The notes beneath the pieces were generated by a model. It was not told where the DNA came from. It did not search any database and saw only the letters and a list, made by a program, of their open reading frames with translations. A DNA stretch of 64,000 bases, taken from positions 62,001 through 126,000 of the forward strand of contig NZ_RQVK01000001.1 in assembly GCF_003992015.1 (NCBI RefSeq), read 5' to 3'. Positions 46,371-55,606 of the stretch are shown piece after piece; the first letter of the stretch is position 1, and every line of letters begins with the position of its first letter. The stretch comes from Veillonella sp. VA137 (GTDB taxonomy: Bacteria > Bacillota > Negativicutes > Veillonellales > Veillonellaceae). Both the position numbers and the translations under genes were made by a program.

Positions 46371-47264
46371 CTAGTAAAATTCTCCTAATCTCTTCCACCA
46401 AGACTTCTTTTTCTTCTTTTTATAAGAAATCTTCAGTGTGTCCTGATCAGGAAGAGCAACACCTTTACTCCGTGTGATTTGATGAATATCATCTGTAGAA
46501 AGTCCTATTGTTTCTCCATCCTTAAATTCCACATCATCTTGCAATACATATGATGAAATTGAAGATATAAACGATAGCAATTTTCCTGCTTCTTCATCGA
46601 CATCTAAGATTTCAAGCTCTAATTTTCCAAAAGTTTTCATTCCATAAGTGTAGGTAGATAGCCCATTTTTACTCCTATATAAGCCGAACCATACCCAGGT
46701 AAAAATTGGAAGCTCCCCATCTCTAATCATCTCAGCAGATTGCATATAATAACTAGGCTCAAATACTACACCACATGTGAATACGCCAATGGCGTTTTCT
46801 TGCTTGCAGCAAGTAGCCATAATTTTCGTATAAAGTATACCCCTTGATATTACATCTTCTTCATCCCCCAAAATAGCTACAAAAATGTGAGCCTTATGAG
46901 TCTTTGTAACCTCTACAGCCTCTTCCCACATCCAATTATTTTCTGCGTTTATTTCAGCTTCTTCATTTGGTACAGGTGCAGGGAAATTACTGATTATAAT
47001 GCTACATTTATCAAAATAGGCAACGATTGTATCTTCATCTTCAGTATCTTCTTTTGATAGTTCAATTTCCCAATCCGCTTTTAAATCGCTGATTAATTTT
47101 TCTTTATCCCATACATCTTCTGAAAGTAAAACACTTCCACAAAATGAGCCTACAGCTTTCTCTTCTGATGCAGAACCTTCTTCGTTAGCATAGTCAGAAT
47201 ATATATTGTTTTTCTCATCTTCTTTTAATGAATTAAATTCGTTATTCGTTACTTCTTCGTTCAT
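46371..47264 (-). CDS. DUF4261 domain protein
   Basis: A 297-residue acidic protein of the DUF4261 family. After a variable acidic N-terminus (residues 1-40) come family segments: SVLLSEDVWDKEKLISDLK, PAPVPNEEAEINAENNWMW, HKAHIFVAILG, YGMKTFGKLELEILD and LKDGETIGLS-like FKDGETIGLS. No signal peptide or membrane helix is present, so it should be cytoplasmic. The C-terminus is Lys/Trp-rich (KKKKKKSWWKRLGEFY). Function is unknown. It lies 70 bases downstream of the M48 protease gene on the same strand, with GAGAGGAT upstream of the ATG. Confidence 0.75.
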   Translation of the reverse strand: MNEEVTNNEFNSLKEDEKNNIYSDYANEEGSASEEKAVGSFCGSVLLSEDVWDKEKLISDLKADWEIELSKEDTEDEDTIVAYFDKCSIIISNFPAPVPNEEAEINAENNWMWEEAVEVTKTHKAHIFVAILGDEEDVISRGILYTKIMATCCKQENAIGVFTCGVVFEPSYYMQSAEMIRDGELPIFTWVWFGLYRSKNGLSTYTYGMKTFGKLELEILDVDEEAGKLLSFISSISSYVLQDDVEFKDGETIGLSTDDIHQITRSKGVALPDQDTLKISYKKKKKKSWWKRLGEFY

Positions 47265-47334
47265 AAGTGGGCATCCTCTCTTACACTATAGATGCGATAC
47301 ATCCATCATATTTTCAGCACCAATACGTGAGACC

Positions 47335-48228
47335 TTACTTTCCCTCCACATATTGTCGCAATCGTTCAATACGTTTTTCTGTGGCTGGGTGTGTGCTATA
47401 GAGTTTACTCATGAGACCACTTTCACTACTTTCAGCAGTATAATTACGCAAGGTAACTAATGCATTATGTAATTCAGCGCCTAAGCCGATTTCATAAGCA
47501 TATTTATCCGCCCGATATTCGGCTCGTCTACCAGTGAATAAGTCAATAATAATCAAAGGCGCTTTAATAACCCACTGCATGAAAAGTATCTGCAATACCA
47601 CGCATAGGTAGAAGATTTGTACAATAAATGTAATTATCGGCAATCGCAAATATTGAATCCATAATATGACACGCGCAAATAGTTCGTACACACGAATGCA
47701 CATTTGTCCCAAATAGTTCATATAGAAACAAGAAAATCCATAGGCCCCATCTTTATGATGAATATGTCCCATTTCATGAGCCACTATGCCCAATAATTCA
47801 TCATAAGGCAACTGTATGATAGCCCCCGTATTGATACAAATTCGATTATGCCCCATTGCAAAAGCATTGATAGAATCATCATTTTTGATAAACCAGTCGA
47901 ATTGAGACATATCGATGCCCGTATGATTTTGTATATCCTTCTGAATCATCTGCAGAATCTCTACCTCTTGCCCTAGGGGACGACGTCCCCCATAGAGCCA
48001 CATGGTAATGCGATGAAACCAAGGAATTTGCGCTAGTGCCGCCACAAGTAACACAGAGGTACCTGCTACGGCATAGCTAATATTTTCCAGGTTAATACGC
48101 ACATGAAAGAGGTCCATCGCTTTCATCAGAAAAGGATGATCAATAGGTCCAAAGATGACTTGATACATATACACAATGCTACCAATGATGAACAGATTGG
48201 CAAAAAATGTTAATACCGTAACAATCAT
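47335..48228 (-). CDS. M48-family membrane zinc metalloprotease
   Basis: A 297-residue HtpX/Ste24-like protease. Two N-terminal transmembrane helices (residues about 5-28 and 50-70) precede the zinc motif VAHEMGHIHH. A further hydrophobic region (about 180-215) is followed by EYRADKYAYEIG, which supplies the third zinc ligand Glu. It ends in a typical STHPATEKRIERLR. It is six bases after glyS, so it is expressed from the glycine T-box transcript or by read-through. Role is probably membrane protein quality control. Confidence 0.9.
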   Translation of the reverse strand: MIVTVLTFFANLFIIGSIVYMYQVIFGPIDHPFLMKAMDLFHVRINLENISYAVAGTSVLLVAALAQIPWFHRITMWLYGGRRPLGQEVEILQMIQKDIQNHTGIDMSQFDWFIKNDDSINAFAMGHNRICINTGAIIQLPYDELLGIVAHEMGHIHHKDGAYGFSCFYMNYLGQMCIRVYELFARVILWIQYLRLPIITFIVQIFYLCVVLQILFMQWVIKAPLIIIDLFTGRRAEYRADKYAYEIGLGAELHNALVTLRNYTAESSESGLMSKLYSTHPATEKRIERLRQYVEGK

Positions 48229-48234
48229 AAGAAC

Positions 48235-50268
48235 CTACTTCAATTTGCCTAAGTTACTTACTTCATAAGTCATACGCAATAATTGAAGACGATTTTGTTT
48301 CACAGCTTCGTCTTTATCCATAACCATAACATGTTCAAAGAATGTTTCAATATACGGCACCAAGGATTCTGCTAAACTTACAGCTTTCACATAGTCCCCC
48401 GCCTCTAAGGCATTGCGATTCGTTGTATATACTGGCAATGCAGCTTTGTACAAGGCTTGTTCAGAATCTTCTTTTAACAAGGATTCGTCAACACCTGTGA
48501 AAGTCACGTCTTTTACCATATTAAAAATACGTGTGTAAGCCTGCATTAATGGTTCGTTTTCATCAAGGCGATTAGCTGTTAACGCTTGTCCTAAACCTTC
48601 TGCTAGTGCTACAGTCACAGTATCTTGGCTCAATACGATATCCACTACTTGGTATGGCATACCTTGTTCTAACAAGATATTTTTCAAGCGAAGGATGAAG
48701 AAGTTTTCTAATTGACCTAGTAATTCTTCTTGTTTTTCACTAGCCACGCCTAATAATTCCATTGCTTTCACCCAGATTGGACGCATGGATAAGGACCATT
48801 TGCTGTCCATCAAGATGTTGATGATACCGATTGTTTGGCGGCGCAATGCATATGGATCTTGAGAACCTGTTGGAATTAAACCACGGCTGAACGTTGCTAC
48901 GATAGTATCTACTTTGTCAACAATACTTAAAATGCGTCCTGCATCGGTACTTGGCAAGATATCCCCAGCAAAACGAGGTAAGTATTGTTCAAAAATAGCC
49001 TCCCCTACAGCTGGTGTTTCGCCATCTAGTAAAGCATATTCTTTGCCCATAATGCCCTGTAATTCAGTAAATTCACTTACCATACCTGTCGTTAAGTCTG
49101 TTTTAGCAAGGTGTGTAGCGCGTTCTAAGGTAACTGTATCTGTAAAGCCTACTTCTTTTGCTAACGCAACACCTAATGTTAATAGACGTTCTGTTTTATC
49201 TTTTAAATTGCCCAATCCTTCTTGGAAGACAATTTTTGTCAATGCTTCATAACGACCTGCTAATGGCGTTTTACGGTCTTCGTTAAAGAAGAATTTCGCA
49301 TCGTCTAAGCGAGCACGAAGTACACGTTCATTACCAGCTGCTACTACTTCTAGAGATTTGCTATCCCCATTGCGAACTGTTAAGAACATAGGAAGCAATT
49401 TACCTTTGCCGTCCACCATCGGGAAGTAGCGTTGATGGTCTTTCATTGGTGTAATAATGCAATCAGATGGCAAAGTTAAGTAGCTTTCATCGAAAGTACC
49501 ACAAAGAGCTGTTGGATATTCTACTAGGAATGTAACTTCATCCAATAAATCTTCATCCCATACCACAGTAGCCCCTTTTGTGGCTGCTAGTTCTGTTAAT
49601 TGTTTACGGATTGTTTCACGGCGTACGTCTTGGTCGATCATAATGAAGTTCTTAGTTAGTGTATCTAAGTAATCTTTTGGTTCTGCTATGGTCAATTCAG
49701 ATTCACCTAAGAAACGATGTCCACGGCTTACATTTGAGCTAGTTACATTAGCGAATGTTACAGGTACTACGTCTTGACCAAATAATGCCACCAACCAACG
49801 TGCTGGACGAACGAAACGTTCTTCTAAATCGCCCCAATGCATGGATTTAGGGAAGCTTAATCCTGTAATCAAGGATGGTAACACGTCAGATAAGACTTCT
49901 TTTGTATCTAAACCAGCTGTCGTTGTGTCAGCAAAGATGTATCCATCTACTACTTTCAATTCAGATACGTCTAATCCTTTACCGCGAGCAAAACCGATAG
50001 CTGCTTTTGTAGCATTGCCGTCAGCATCATAGGCAATAGACACAGATGGACCTTTATGAGTTTCGTGTACATCTTCACCACGTTCTGCTACGTCATTGAT
50101 AAGTAATGCAACACGGCGAGGTGTAGCATACACTTTCACAGAGCCATGTGGAATGTGACGCTCTGCCAATGCAGCTGTTGCTAATTCACCTAATTGTTTG
50201 ATAATATTTGGCAAAAATCCTGCAGGAATTTCTTCTGCCCCAATTTCAAAGAGTAAATCCTTAGCCAT
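48235..50268 (-). CDS. glyS: Glycyl-tRNA synthetase beta subunit
   Basis: A 677-residue beta subunit of the tetrameric bacterial glycyl-tRNA synthetase, which recognises tRNA-Gly. The N-terminus LLFEIGAEEIPAGFLPNIIK, the central FPKSMHWGDLEERFVRPARW and QDPYALRRQTIGIINIL are diagnostic. AAAGGAG precedes the ATG. It starts one base after glyQ. Confidence 0.98.
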   Translation of the reverse strand: MAKDLLFEIGAEEIPAGFLPNIIKQLGELATAALAERHIPHGSVKVYATPRRVALLINDVAERGEDVHETHKGPSVSIAYDADGNATKAAIGFARGKGLDVSELKVVDGYIFADTTTAGLDTKEVLSDVLPSLITGLSFPKSMHWGDLEERFVRPARWLVALFGQDVVPVTFANVTSSNVSRGHRFLGESELTIAEPKDYLDTLTKNFIMIDQDVRRETIRKQLTELAATKGATVVWDEDLLDEVTFLVEYPTALCGTFDESYLTLPSDCIITPMKDHQRYFPMVDGKGKLLPMFLTVRNGDSKSLEVVAAGNERVLRARLDDAKFFFNEDRKTPLAGRYEALTKIVFQEGLGNLKDKTERLLTLGVALAKEVGFTDTVTLERATHLAKTDLTTGMVSEFTELQGIMGKEYALLDGETPAVGEAIFEQYLPRFAGDILPSTDAGRILSIVDKVDTIVATFSRGLIPTGSQDPYALRRQTIGIINILMDSKWSLSMRPIWVKAMELLGVASEKQEELLGQLENFFILRLKNILLEQGMPYQVVDIVLSQDTVTVALAEGLGQALTANRLDENEPLMQAYTRIFNMVKDVTFTGVDESLLKEDSEQALYKAALPVYTTNRNALEAGDYVKAVSLAESLVPYIETFFEHVMVMDKDEAVKQNRLQLLRMTYEVSNLGKLK

Positions 50269-50269
50269 C

Positions 50270-51145
50270 TTATTTATCTCCTTTCAACAATGGGAAACCA
50301 AGTTCTTCTCGTTTCGCCAAATAGTTTTGCGCACAAATACGAGCCATGTTACGAACACGACCGATGAAAGCTGTTCTTTCAGAAATAGAAATGGCACCAC
50401 GTGCATCTAGCAAATTAAATGTGTGGGAACATTTCAATACATAATCGTAAGCCGGCAATACAAAGCCTAATTGACATACACGTGTAGCCTCAGCTTCGTA
50501 CATGTCGAACAATTTGAACAACATATCTGTATCAGCTAATTCAAAGCTATATGTAGATTGTTCTACTTCGTTCGCATGCCATACATCGCCGTATGTGTAT
50601 TGTTCATTCCATTGTAGATCATACACATTTTCTACACCTTGAATGTACATAGCCAAACGTTCTAAACCATATGTGATTTCAACGGACACTGGTTTTACAT
50701 CGATAGATCCCACTTGTTGGAAATAGGTAAACTGCGTTACTTCCATACCGTCTAACCATACTTCCCAACCAAGACCCCAAGCACCTAATGTTGGAGATTC
50801 CCAGTTATCTTCTACGAAACGGATATCATGATCTTCTGCATGAATGCCAAGAGCCGCCAAACTTTGCAAGTATAATTCTTGAATATTATCTGGAGACGGT
50901 TTGATAATCACTTGGAATTGATGATGTTGGAATAAACGGTTTGGATTGTCACCATAACGGCCGTCTGCTGGACGACGGGATGGTTCTACATAGCATACAG
51001 ACCAAGGTTCAGGTCCTAAGGCATGTAAAAATGTAGCAGGGTTCATGGTACCTGCCCCTTTTTCAATGTCATATGGTTGTTGTAAAATACAACCTTGTTC
51101 ACCCCAAAAGTTTTGGAGTGTAAAAATCATCTCTTGAAATGTCAT
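50270..51145 (-). CDS. glyQ: Glycyl-tRNA synthetase alpha subunit
   Basis: A 291-residue class II catalytic subunit. The N-terminal segment [20 protein letters not shown] leads to [16 protein letters not shown], the family signature. ATG at 51145 has AGGAGG seven bases upstream; the ATG two codons earlier nearly touches the RBS. It is controlled by the T-box leader upstream. Confidence 0.98.
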   Translation of the reverse strand: MTFQEMIFTLQNFWGEQGCILQQPYDIEKGAGTMNPATFLHALGPEPWSVCYVEPSRRPADGRYGDNPNRLFQHHQFQVIIKPSPDNIQELYLQSLAALGIHAEDHDIRFVEDNWESPTLGAWGLGWEVWLDGMEVTQFTYFQQVGSIDVKPVSVEITYGLERLAMYIQGVENVYDLQWNEQYTYGDVWHANEVEQSTYSFELADTDMLFKLFDMYEAEATRVCQLGFVLPAYDYVLKCSHTFNLLDARGAISISERTAFIGRVRNMARICAQNYLAKREELGFPLLKGDK

Positions 51146-51175
51146 TTCCATTCCTCCTTATGTTTTACAGGGAAT

Positions 51176-51400
51176 AAAAAAAGTCCCTGCAACGAAAATC
51201 GCTACAGGGACGAGATATACCCGCGGTTCCACCCTAATTGGCTAATGCCCTCTTTTAAAAAATAGCCTTTACTAATTGTCCATACCTAGTATGATACAAC
51301 GTTCCTGCTCATACTCCACAGCGCCTTCTACTCCATTGTGAGCTTTCACCATCCTCACTCGCTAAGGGGAGTATACTCCTCTGCTTCATCGCCTATGTAT
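51176..51400 (-). promoter_or_regulatory. Glycine T-box leader of glyQS with terminator
   Basis: The minus strand carries the conserved T-box bulge AGGGTGGAACCGCG (51222-51235) followed by a terminator: GTCCCTG pairs with CAGGGAC (51183-51189 with 51205-51211), then a T-run. Upstream is a long Stem I region beginning GCGATGAAGCAGAGGAGT. A GGC triplet in the context GAAGGCGCT is a plausible glycine specifier. Uncharged tRNA-Gly should stabilise the antiterminator and switch on glyQ, glyS and perhaps the protease gene. From 51437 to 51523 I see nothing. Confidence 0.93.
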
Positions 51401-51407
51401 ATATACT

Positions 51408-51436
51408 ATTGTATGGATAAAAGTGGTTAGTGTCAA
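51408..51436 (-). promoter_or_regulatory. Promoter of glyQS
   Basis: TTGACA (51431-51436), a 17-base spacer and TACAAT (51408-51413) on the minus strand, immediately before the T-box leader. Confidence 0.8.
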
Positions 51437-51523
51437 GGTGTATCCGCTGAATCAACGATGTAAGTTTTTCATTACTTTAACTATACCCATATTCTTCAAT
51501 AATCCAGCAATATGTTCTGTACA

Positions 51524-52195
51524 TTATTTTTCCAAGAACATCTTACACCATTCCATGTTCTCTATCCACATGGCAGTTTCATATTCGATGTCTTCCATTT
51601 CCGTAATGGCTGAGATCACCGCAATACCGTCCACTGGCTCCGCTAAGACATCATCAAAGTTATCTCGATTAATGCCACCAATAGCCACCATTGGGATAGT
51701 CGGATTATGAGCACGTAACGCCAAAATTAATTCTGGGCCTCGCACAGTTTTGGCATCTTTTTTTGTGCTTGTTTCATACATAGGACCTACACCAATATAA
51801 TCCACATAGTCCAACTTTGTGTTCTCTAACTCTTCTACAGAGTTAATAGACGTCCCCACAAGGGCGTTAGGCAATCGTTTGCGTACTTCGTCAAGGTCCA
51901 TATCGTCTTGTCCCACATGGACGCCATCAGCGTCTATCTTTTCAGCTAATTCTACATCATCATTAATGATGAAAGAAACTCCATATTCCTTACAAATGTG
52001 TTGTAACTCTCGTGCCAACTGTTCTTTTTCGTCACCTACTAAAGCACCTTCTCCTTTTTCACGAAGTTGAAAGCAAGTAATACCCCCTTTACAAGCTTCT
52101 GTAAGGGTCTTGTGAATATCCTTCGTATTCGGTGTTCCACAAATGAAGTACAACCCCATCATGGAGCGCACTGTATCTATATCATGATGTTTCAA
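51524..52195 (-). CDS. thiE: Thiamine-phosphate synthase
   Basis: A 223-residue TIM-barrel enzyme joining HMP-pyrophosphate with the thiazole phosphate. FQLREKGEGA, INDDVELAEKIDADGVHVGQ and VGTSINSVEE are family signatures. The start appears to be TTG at 52195 with CGAGGA five bases upstream; the first internal ATGs lack an RBS. It lies 94 bases after thiD on the same strand and belongs to the TPP-riboswitch transcript. Confidence 0.93.
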   Translation of the reverse strand: MKHHDIDTVRSMMGLYFICGTPNTKDIHKTLTEACKGGITCFQLREKGEGALVGDEKEQLARELQHICKEYGVSFIINDDVELAEKIDADGVHVGQDDMDLDEVRKRLPNALVGTSINSVEELENTKLDYVDYIGVGPMYETSTKKDAKTVRGPELILALRAHNPTIPMVAIGGINRDNFDDVLAEPVDGIAVISAITEMEDIEYETAMWIENMEWCKMFLEK

Positions 52196-52289
52196 AATAA
52201 TCCTCGTTTCTTATATAACAACCAAAACAGATTACTTATAGTATACCACGACACTAAGTATGGTTGATATGATATGGATCATACCTGTA

Positions 52290-53096
52290 TTACTCAGAAT
52301 ATTCATCCCCATAGGCCATATGATTCACTGGTCCATTGCCTGTGCCCAACCCTGGATTATGCAAGATAGCTAATCGGATATATTCTTTACCAATGGTAAT
52401 GGCATCTTCCAAGGATTTCCCTTTAGCTAGTTCTGCTGTTATAACAGCAGAGAATGTACAACCTGTGCCATGGGTGTGTACTGTGTCATATTTAGGACTT
52501 GTCCAAGAGCGACGCATGGACATGGTATCTTTTGTAAACAAGTAATCTGTAGCCTCATCTCCAATGTGACCACCTTTGATGATTACCGCTTGAGGGCCTA
52601 ATTCTTGTAATATACGCACTCCAGCGGTATGCAAAGCTTCTACCGTATCAATTTTCATCTCTGCCAATACCTCAGCTTCACTACGATTCGGTGTAATCAA
52701 GGTCGCTTTCGGAATCAATTTGCTTTGTAAGGCTTTCACAGCCTCATCGGAAATTAAACGATCCCCACTGGTGGCAATCATCACTGGGTCTAATACATAG
52801 GGTACCTTAGGATCTATGTAGGTGCCGATTAGTTCCATCATCTCTGCTGTGGCTAACATACCCGTTTTCACTGCTTCCGGCACAATATCTGTATACACCG
52901 ATTGTAACTGTGCTTCAATCATGGATACATCCATATGGGCAATTTGCGTTACACCTCTTGTATTTTGTGCCACCACGGATGTAATAACAGCCATTCCATA
53001 GACATGACGACTTTGAAAGCTTTTTAAGTCCGCCATCACCCCTGCACCACCTGTTGGGTCTGTTCCTGCAATCGTTAATGCTCTATGTAATTTCAT
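52290..53096 (-). CDS. thiD: Hydroxymethylpyrimidine (phosphate) kinase
   Basis: A 268-residue ribokinase-fold enzyme phosphorylating HMP to HMP-P and HMP-PP. The N-terminal IAGTDPTGGAGVMADLKSF and C-terminal HGTGCTFSAVITAELAKG motifs are diagnostic. ATG at 53096 has AAGGAG six bases upstream. It is the first gene behind the minus-strand TPP riboswitch. Together with ThiE and the HMP transporter it salvages pyrimidine for thiamin; no thiC is in the window. Confidence 0.95.
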   Translation of the reverse strand: MKLHRALTIAGTDPTGGAGVMADLKSFQSRHVYGMAVITSVVAQNTRGVTQIAHMDVSMIEAQLQSVYTDIVPEAVKTGMLATAEMMELIGTYIDPKVPYVLDPVMIATSGDRLISDEAVKALQSKLIPKATLITPNRSEAEVLAEMKIDTVEALHTAGVRILQELGPQAVIIKGGHIGDEATDYLFTKDTMSMRRSWTSPKYDTVHTHGTGCTFSAVITAELAKGKSLEDAITIGKEYIRLAILHNPGLGTGNGPVNHMAYGDEYSE

Positions 53097-53118
53097 AGGT
53101 ATCTCCTTTACTAGTAAC

Positions 53119-53148
53119 AAAAAAGAACCAATCCTTTGGACGGTTCTT
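53119..53148 (-). terminator. Expression-platform terminator of the thiD TPP riboswitch
   Basis: On the minus strand AAGAACC pairs with GGTTCTT (53142-53148 with 53123-53129), followed by TTTTTT, just before the thiD RBS. Confidence 0.85.
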
Positions 53149-53166
53149 GTACAATGTCTAGTATTC

Positions 53167-53259
53167 GATGCCATCCACTTTCCTCCGCCAGCATTATCTG
53201 GTTCAGGTCTAGGGTTTTGATACTCATCAATCTCAGCATAAGCACCCCTAGTGGTTCTT
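53167..53259 (-). promoter_or_regulatory. TPP riboswitch upstream of thiD-thiE
   Basis: Conserved THI-box segments appear in order on the minus strand: AGGGGTGCTTATGCTGAGAT, then ACCCTAGACCTGAACCAGAT and AATGCTGGCGGAGGAAAGTG. This aptamer binds thiamin pyrophosphate and should favour the terminator at 53119-53148. Confidence 0.95.
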
Positions 53260-53270
53260 ATATTAATTTA

Positions 53271-53299
53271 GTTATAACATGAAATATACTCCAATGCAA
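53271..53299 (-). promoter_or_regulatory. Promoter of the thiD leader
   Basis: TTGCAT (53294-53299), a 17-base spacer and TATAAC (53271-53276) on the minus strand, about 12 bases before the riboswitch. Confidence 0.6.
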
Positions 53300-53411
53300 T
53301 ATAATAAATTACAGCTAAGCTACTTTCACTAAAAGATATTTCCTCTCAATATAGATATTCAAATATTCTATGTATTTCATATAATATATTACATTCACCT
53401 ATACATTCCTA

Positions 53412-53440
53412 TTGACGTAGTATCATTCAATTCGTATAAT
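53412..53440 (+). promoter_or_regulatory. Promoter of the cytX leader
   Basis: TTGACG (53412-53417), a 17-base spacer and TATAAT (53435-53440), placed just before the plus-strand TPP riboswitch. Confidence 0.75.
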
Positions 53441-53445
53441 ACATC

Positions 53446-53533
53446 TATAAGGGGTGCTCACTAAAGTGGGCTGAGAAGTGGCTACGTGCTACTAACCCAT
53501 AACCTGATTTGGATAATGCCAACGTAGGGATAT
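53446..53533 (+). promoter_or_regulatory. TPP riboswitch upstream of cytX
   Basis: Conserved segments run AGGGGTGCTCACTAAAGTGG, GCTGAGAAGTGG, AACCCATAACCTGATTTGG and ATAATGCCAACGTAGGGATA. It is divergent from the thiD riboswitch, with separate promoters between them. Confidence 0.95.
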
Positions 53534-53633
53534 ATTAGTATATTTTTGTAGTACCTATACAAACACATAAGGACACATTACCATATGGTTCCTGTTTGCA
53601 ATACTAGGTATCTTAAGAATATCTATCATCTAT

Positions 53634-53662
53634 AGGCTAATCGTTTCAGATTAGTCTTTTTT
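53634..53662 (+). terminator. Expression-platform terminator of the cytX TPP riboswitch
   Basis: AGGCTAATC and GATTAGTCT form a stem (53634-53642 with 53649-53657) around GTTTCA, followed by TTTTT, about 20 bases before the cytX RBS. The 53534-53633 linker presumably carries the antiterminator strand. Confidence 0.85.
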
Positions 53663-53690
53663 GTTCCCACTGGCATAGTTAGGAGTATTC

Positions 53691-54872
53691 ATGACAGAAT
53701 CAAAACTTTCATCATCGCGGTTGTCCCTCATTTGGTTCGGCGCCGCTCTTTCCATTGCGGAAATTATGACGGGCACCTATTTTGCGCCCCTAGGATTTTC
53801 CGACGGCCTATTAGCCATCATCATAGGTCACGTCATCGGCTGTTTGTTATTATTTGGTGCAGGACTCATCGGCGCTCGTGAACACATGAGTTCTATGCAA
53901 ACTGTATCCACTGTCTTTGGCAATGGGGGCATGAAATTATTTTCCATTTTAAACGTTCTACAACTGATTGGTTGGACCGGTATTATGATTTATGACGGTG
54001 CTCTTGGTGCCGTAGAATTATGGAATCTACCATTCACTGCATGGACTATCATTATCGGTGCTCTCATCATTGTATGGCTCTTCATCGGTATCCGTAATAT
54101 GGGCTACATCAACAGCATCATGGGCTACGGCTTAGGTATTCTGTGCATCTATTTGCTAATTAGCTTGTTACAAGAAAGTTCCATTCATAGCCAAGGCATC
54201 ATCACTGATGAAATGACTTTCACAGCGGCTTTGGAATTATCCATCGCTATGCCATTGTCTTGGCTACCATTGATTAGTGATTATACTCGATTATCCAAGA
54301 ACCCAGTGGCAGGTACTGCATCTAGTGCCATCGTATACGGCGTAACTAGTTCTGTCATGTATGTATTAGGCCTCGCTGCGGCCCTCTATACAAATGAAAG
54401 CAACATTGCGAAGGTTCTTCTTCATGCTGGCTTAGGATTTGGTGGGTTAATTATCATCGTATTCTCTACTGTCACAACTACTTTTATGGATGCCTTATCT
54501 GCTGGTATTTCCTCTGAAAGCTTGCAGACTAAATATTCTGGTCGCACCATCGGTATTATCGTTACGATCATTGGCACTATCGGTGCATCCATCTATCCAA
54601 TGGATAATATCATCCCTTTCTTATATATGATTGGATCCGTGTTTGCCCCCATGATTGCTATTTTATTAACTCACTATTTCTTATTGCGCAAATGTCCGCG
54701 CCTTGACCATGGTCCTACCCTATACATCATTTGTTGGGCATCTGGTACTTATATGTACCATCAATTCCTTGATAGCAACCCATTCTTAGGGGCTAGCCTA
54801 TCTACTATCGTAGGAACAGCATTAGCAGCCATTGCAACGGCCTATATCATTAGCAAATTGAGCAAAAGTTAA
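53691..54872 (+). CDS. cytX: Hydroxymethylpyrimidine transporter CytX (NCS1 family)
   Basis: A 393-residue inner-membrane permease with about 12 hydrophobic helices. The start LSLIWFGAALSIAEIMTGTY and the central MPLSWLPLISDYTRLSKNP are characteristic of the CytX branch of NCS1 permeases. In this branch TPP regulation predicts uptake of the thiamin pyrimidine moiety. AGGAG lies five bases before the ATG. Function is inferred from family and riboswitch context. Confidence 0.92.
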   Translation: MTESKLSSSRLSLIWFGAALSIAEIMTGTYFAPLGFSDGLLAIIIGHVIGCLLLFGAGLIGAREHMSSMQTVSTVFGNGGMKLFSILNVLQLIGWTGIMIYDGALGAVELWNLPFTAWTIIIGALIIVWLFIGIRNMGYINSIMGYGLGILCIYLLISLLQESSIHSQGIITDEMTFTAALELSIAMPLSWLPLISDYTRLSKNPVAGTASSAIVYGVTSSVMYVLGLAAALYTNESNIAKVLLHAGLGFGGLIIIVFSTVTTTFMDALSAGISSESLQTKYSGRTIGIIVTIIGTIGASIYPMDNIIPFLYMIGSVFAPMIAILLTHYFLLRKCPRLDHGPTLYIICWASGTYMYHQFLDSNPFLGASLSTIVGTALAAIATAYIISKLSKS

Positions 54873-54904
54873 TATTCCCCTTATTATTTTATAATTACAT
54901 TTAA

Positions 54905-54933
54905 TTTACATTGTAAACTGAATGTAGTAAAAT
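54905..54933 (+). promoter_or_regulatory. Promoter and operator of the DinJ/YafQ pair
   Basis: TTTACA (54905-54910), a 17-base spacer and TAAAAT (54928-54933). The -35 is part of a perfect palindrome TTTACA-T-TGTAAA (54905-54917). Further TACATT/AATGTA half-sites flank it. This is typical of autoregulation by the antitoxin or the antitoxin-toxin complex. Confidence 0.7.
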
Positions 54934-54953
54934 AAGAAAAAGGAGGTAAGACT

Positions 54954-55226
54954 ATGGCTACAATTCCTACACAAATACGTATCGACGAACATGTAAAAAA
55001 AGAAGCTACTGAACTTTTTGGATTACTCGGTTTAGATATGTCTAGTGCTGTAAATATGTTTTTAAACCAATGTATACTACGAGGTGGAATTCCATTTTCA
55101 ATAGAAGTACCAAACTATTCCACTAAAGTTCTAGATGCCATGAATGAAGCCCGACATATATCTAAAAATCCTAACGTAGTTGGTTATACTACCATGGAAG
55201 ATCTAAAAGAAGCATTAGAGGCATAA
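54954..55226 (+). CDS. dinJ: RelB/DinJ-family antitoxin
   Basis: A 90-residue protein with an N-terminal ribbon-helix-helix (TQIRIDEHVKKEATELFGLL, then LDMSSAVNMFLNQCI) typical of DinJ, and a C-terminal toxin-binding tail. It should neutralise the toxin encoded one base downstream and repress its own promoter. AAAGGAGG precedes the ATG. Small type II pairs like this are often horizontally acquired. Confidence 0.92.
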   Translation: MATIPTQIRIDEHVKKEATELFGLLGLDMSSAVNMFLNQCILRGGIPFSIEVPNYSTKVLDAMNEARHISKNPNVVGYTTMEDLKEALEA

Positions 55227-55227
55227 T

Positions 55228-55506
55228 ATGTTTACAATTAAGTTTACTACTGCATACAAGAAAAGTTATAAACTTATGAAAAAAAGAGGTCTAAATCTTT
55301 CCCTCTTAGATTCAGTGGTGTACATGCTTGCAAATGGAGATACACTTCCAGAAAAATATCATGATCACGCCCTCAAAGGTAAGTTCAAAGGGTTTAGAGA
55401 ATGTCATATTCAACCAGATTGGCTACTAATCTATATGTTAGAAGATGATATCTTAACTCTTACATTAGTAGATACTGGTACCCATACCGATTTATTAAAT
55501 ATTTAA
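55228..55506 (+). CDS. yafQ: YafQ-family mRNA interferase toxin
   Basis: A 92-residue RelE-superfamily toxin that cleaves mRNA on the ribosome. The catalytic segment is close to YafQ: HALKGKFKGFRECHIQPDWL and TGTHTDLL, retaining the expected histidines, Asp and Trp; the last family Phe is Leu here. It is one base after the antitoxin stop. It is followed by a strong bidirectional terminator. Confidence 0.92.
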   Translation: MFTIKFTTAYKKSYKLMKKRGLNLSLLDSVVYMLANGDTLPEKYHDHALKGKFKGFRECHIQPDWLLIYMLEDDILTLTLVDTGTHTDLLNI

Positions 55507-55574
55507 TACTTTATTATACATTACTTTTAGAAACTACATTTTATCATAGAACTATTTTAGTATCTTATAATAAC

Positions 55575-55604
55575 AAAACGCGGTCACATGACCGCGTTTT
55601 TATT
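55575..55604. terminator. Bidirectional terminator between yafQ and recO
   Basis: AAAACGCGGTCA and TGACCGCGTTTT form a perfect 12-bp stem with a two-base (effectively four-base) loop and a T-run. Confidence 0.92.
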
Positions 55605-55606
55605 AA

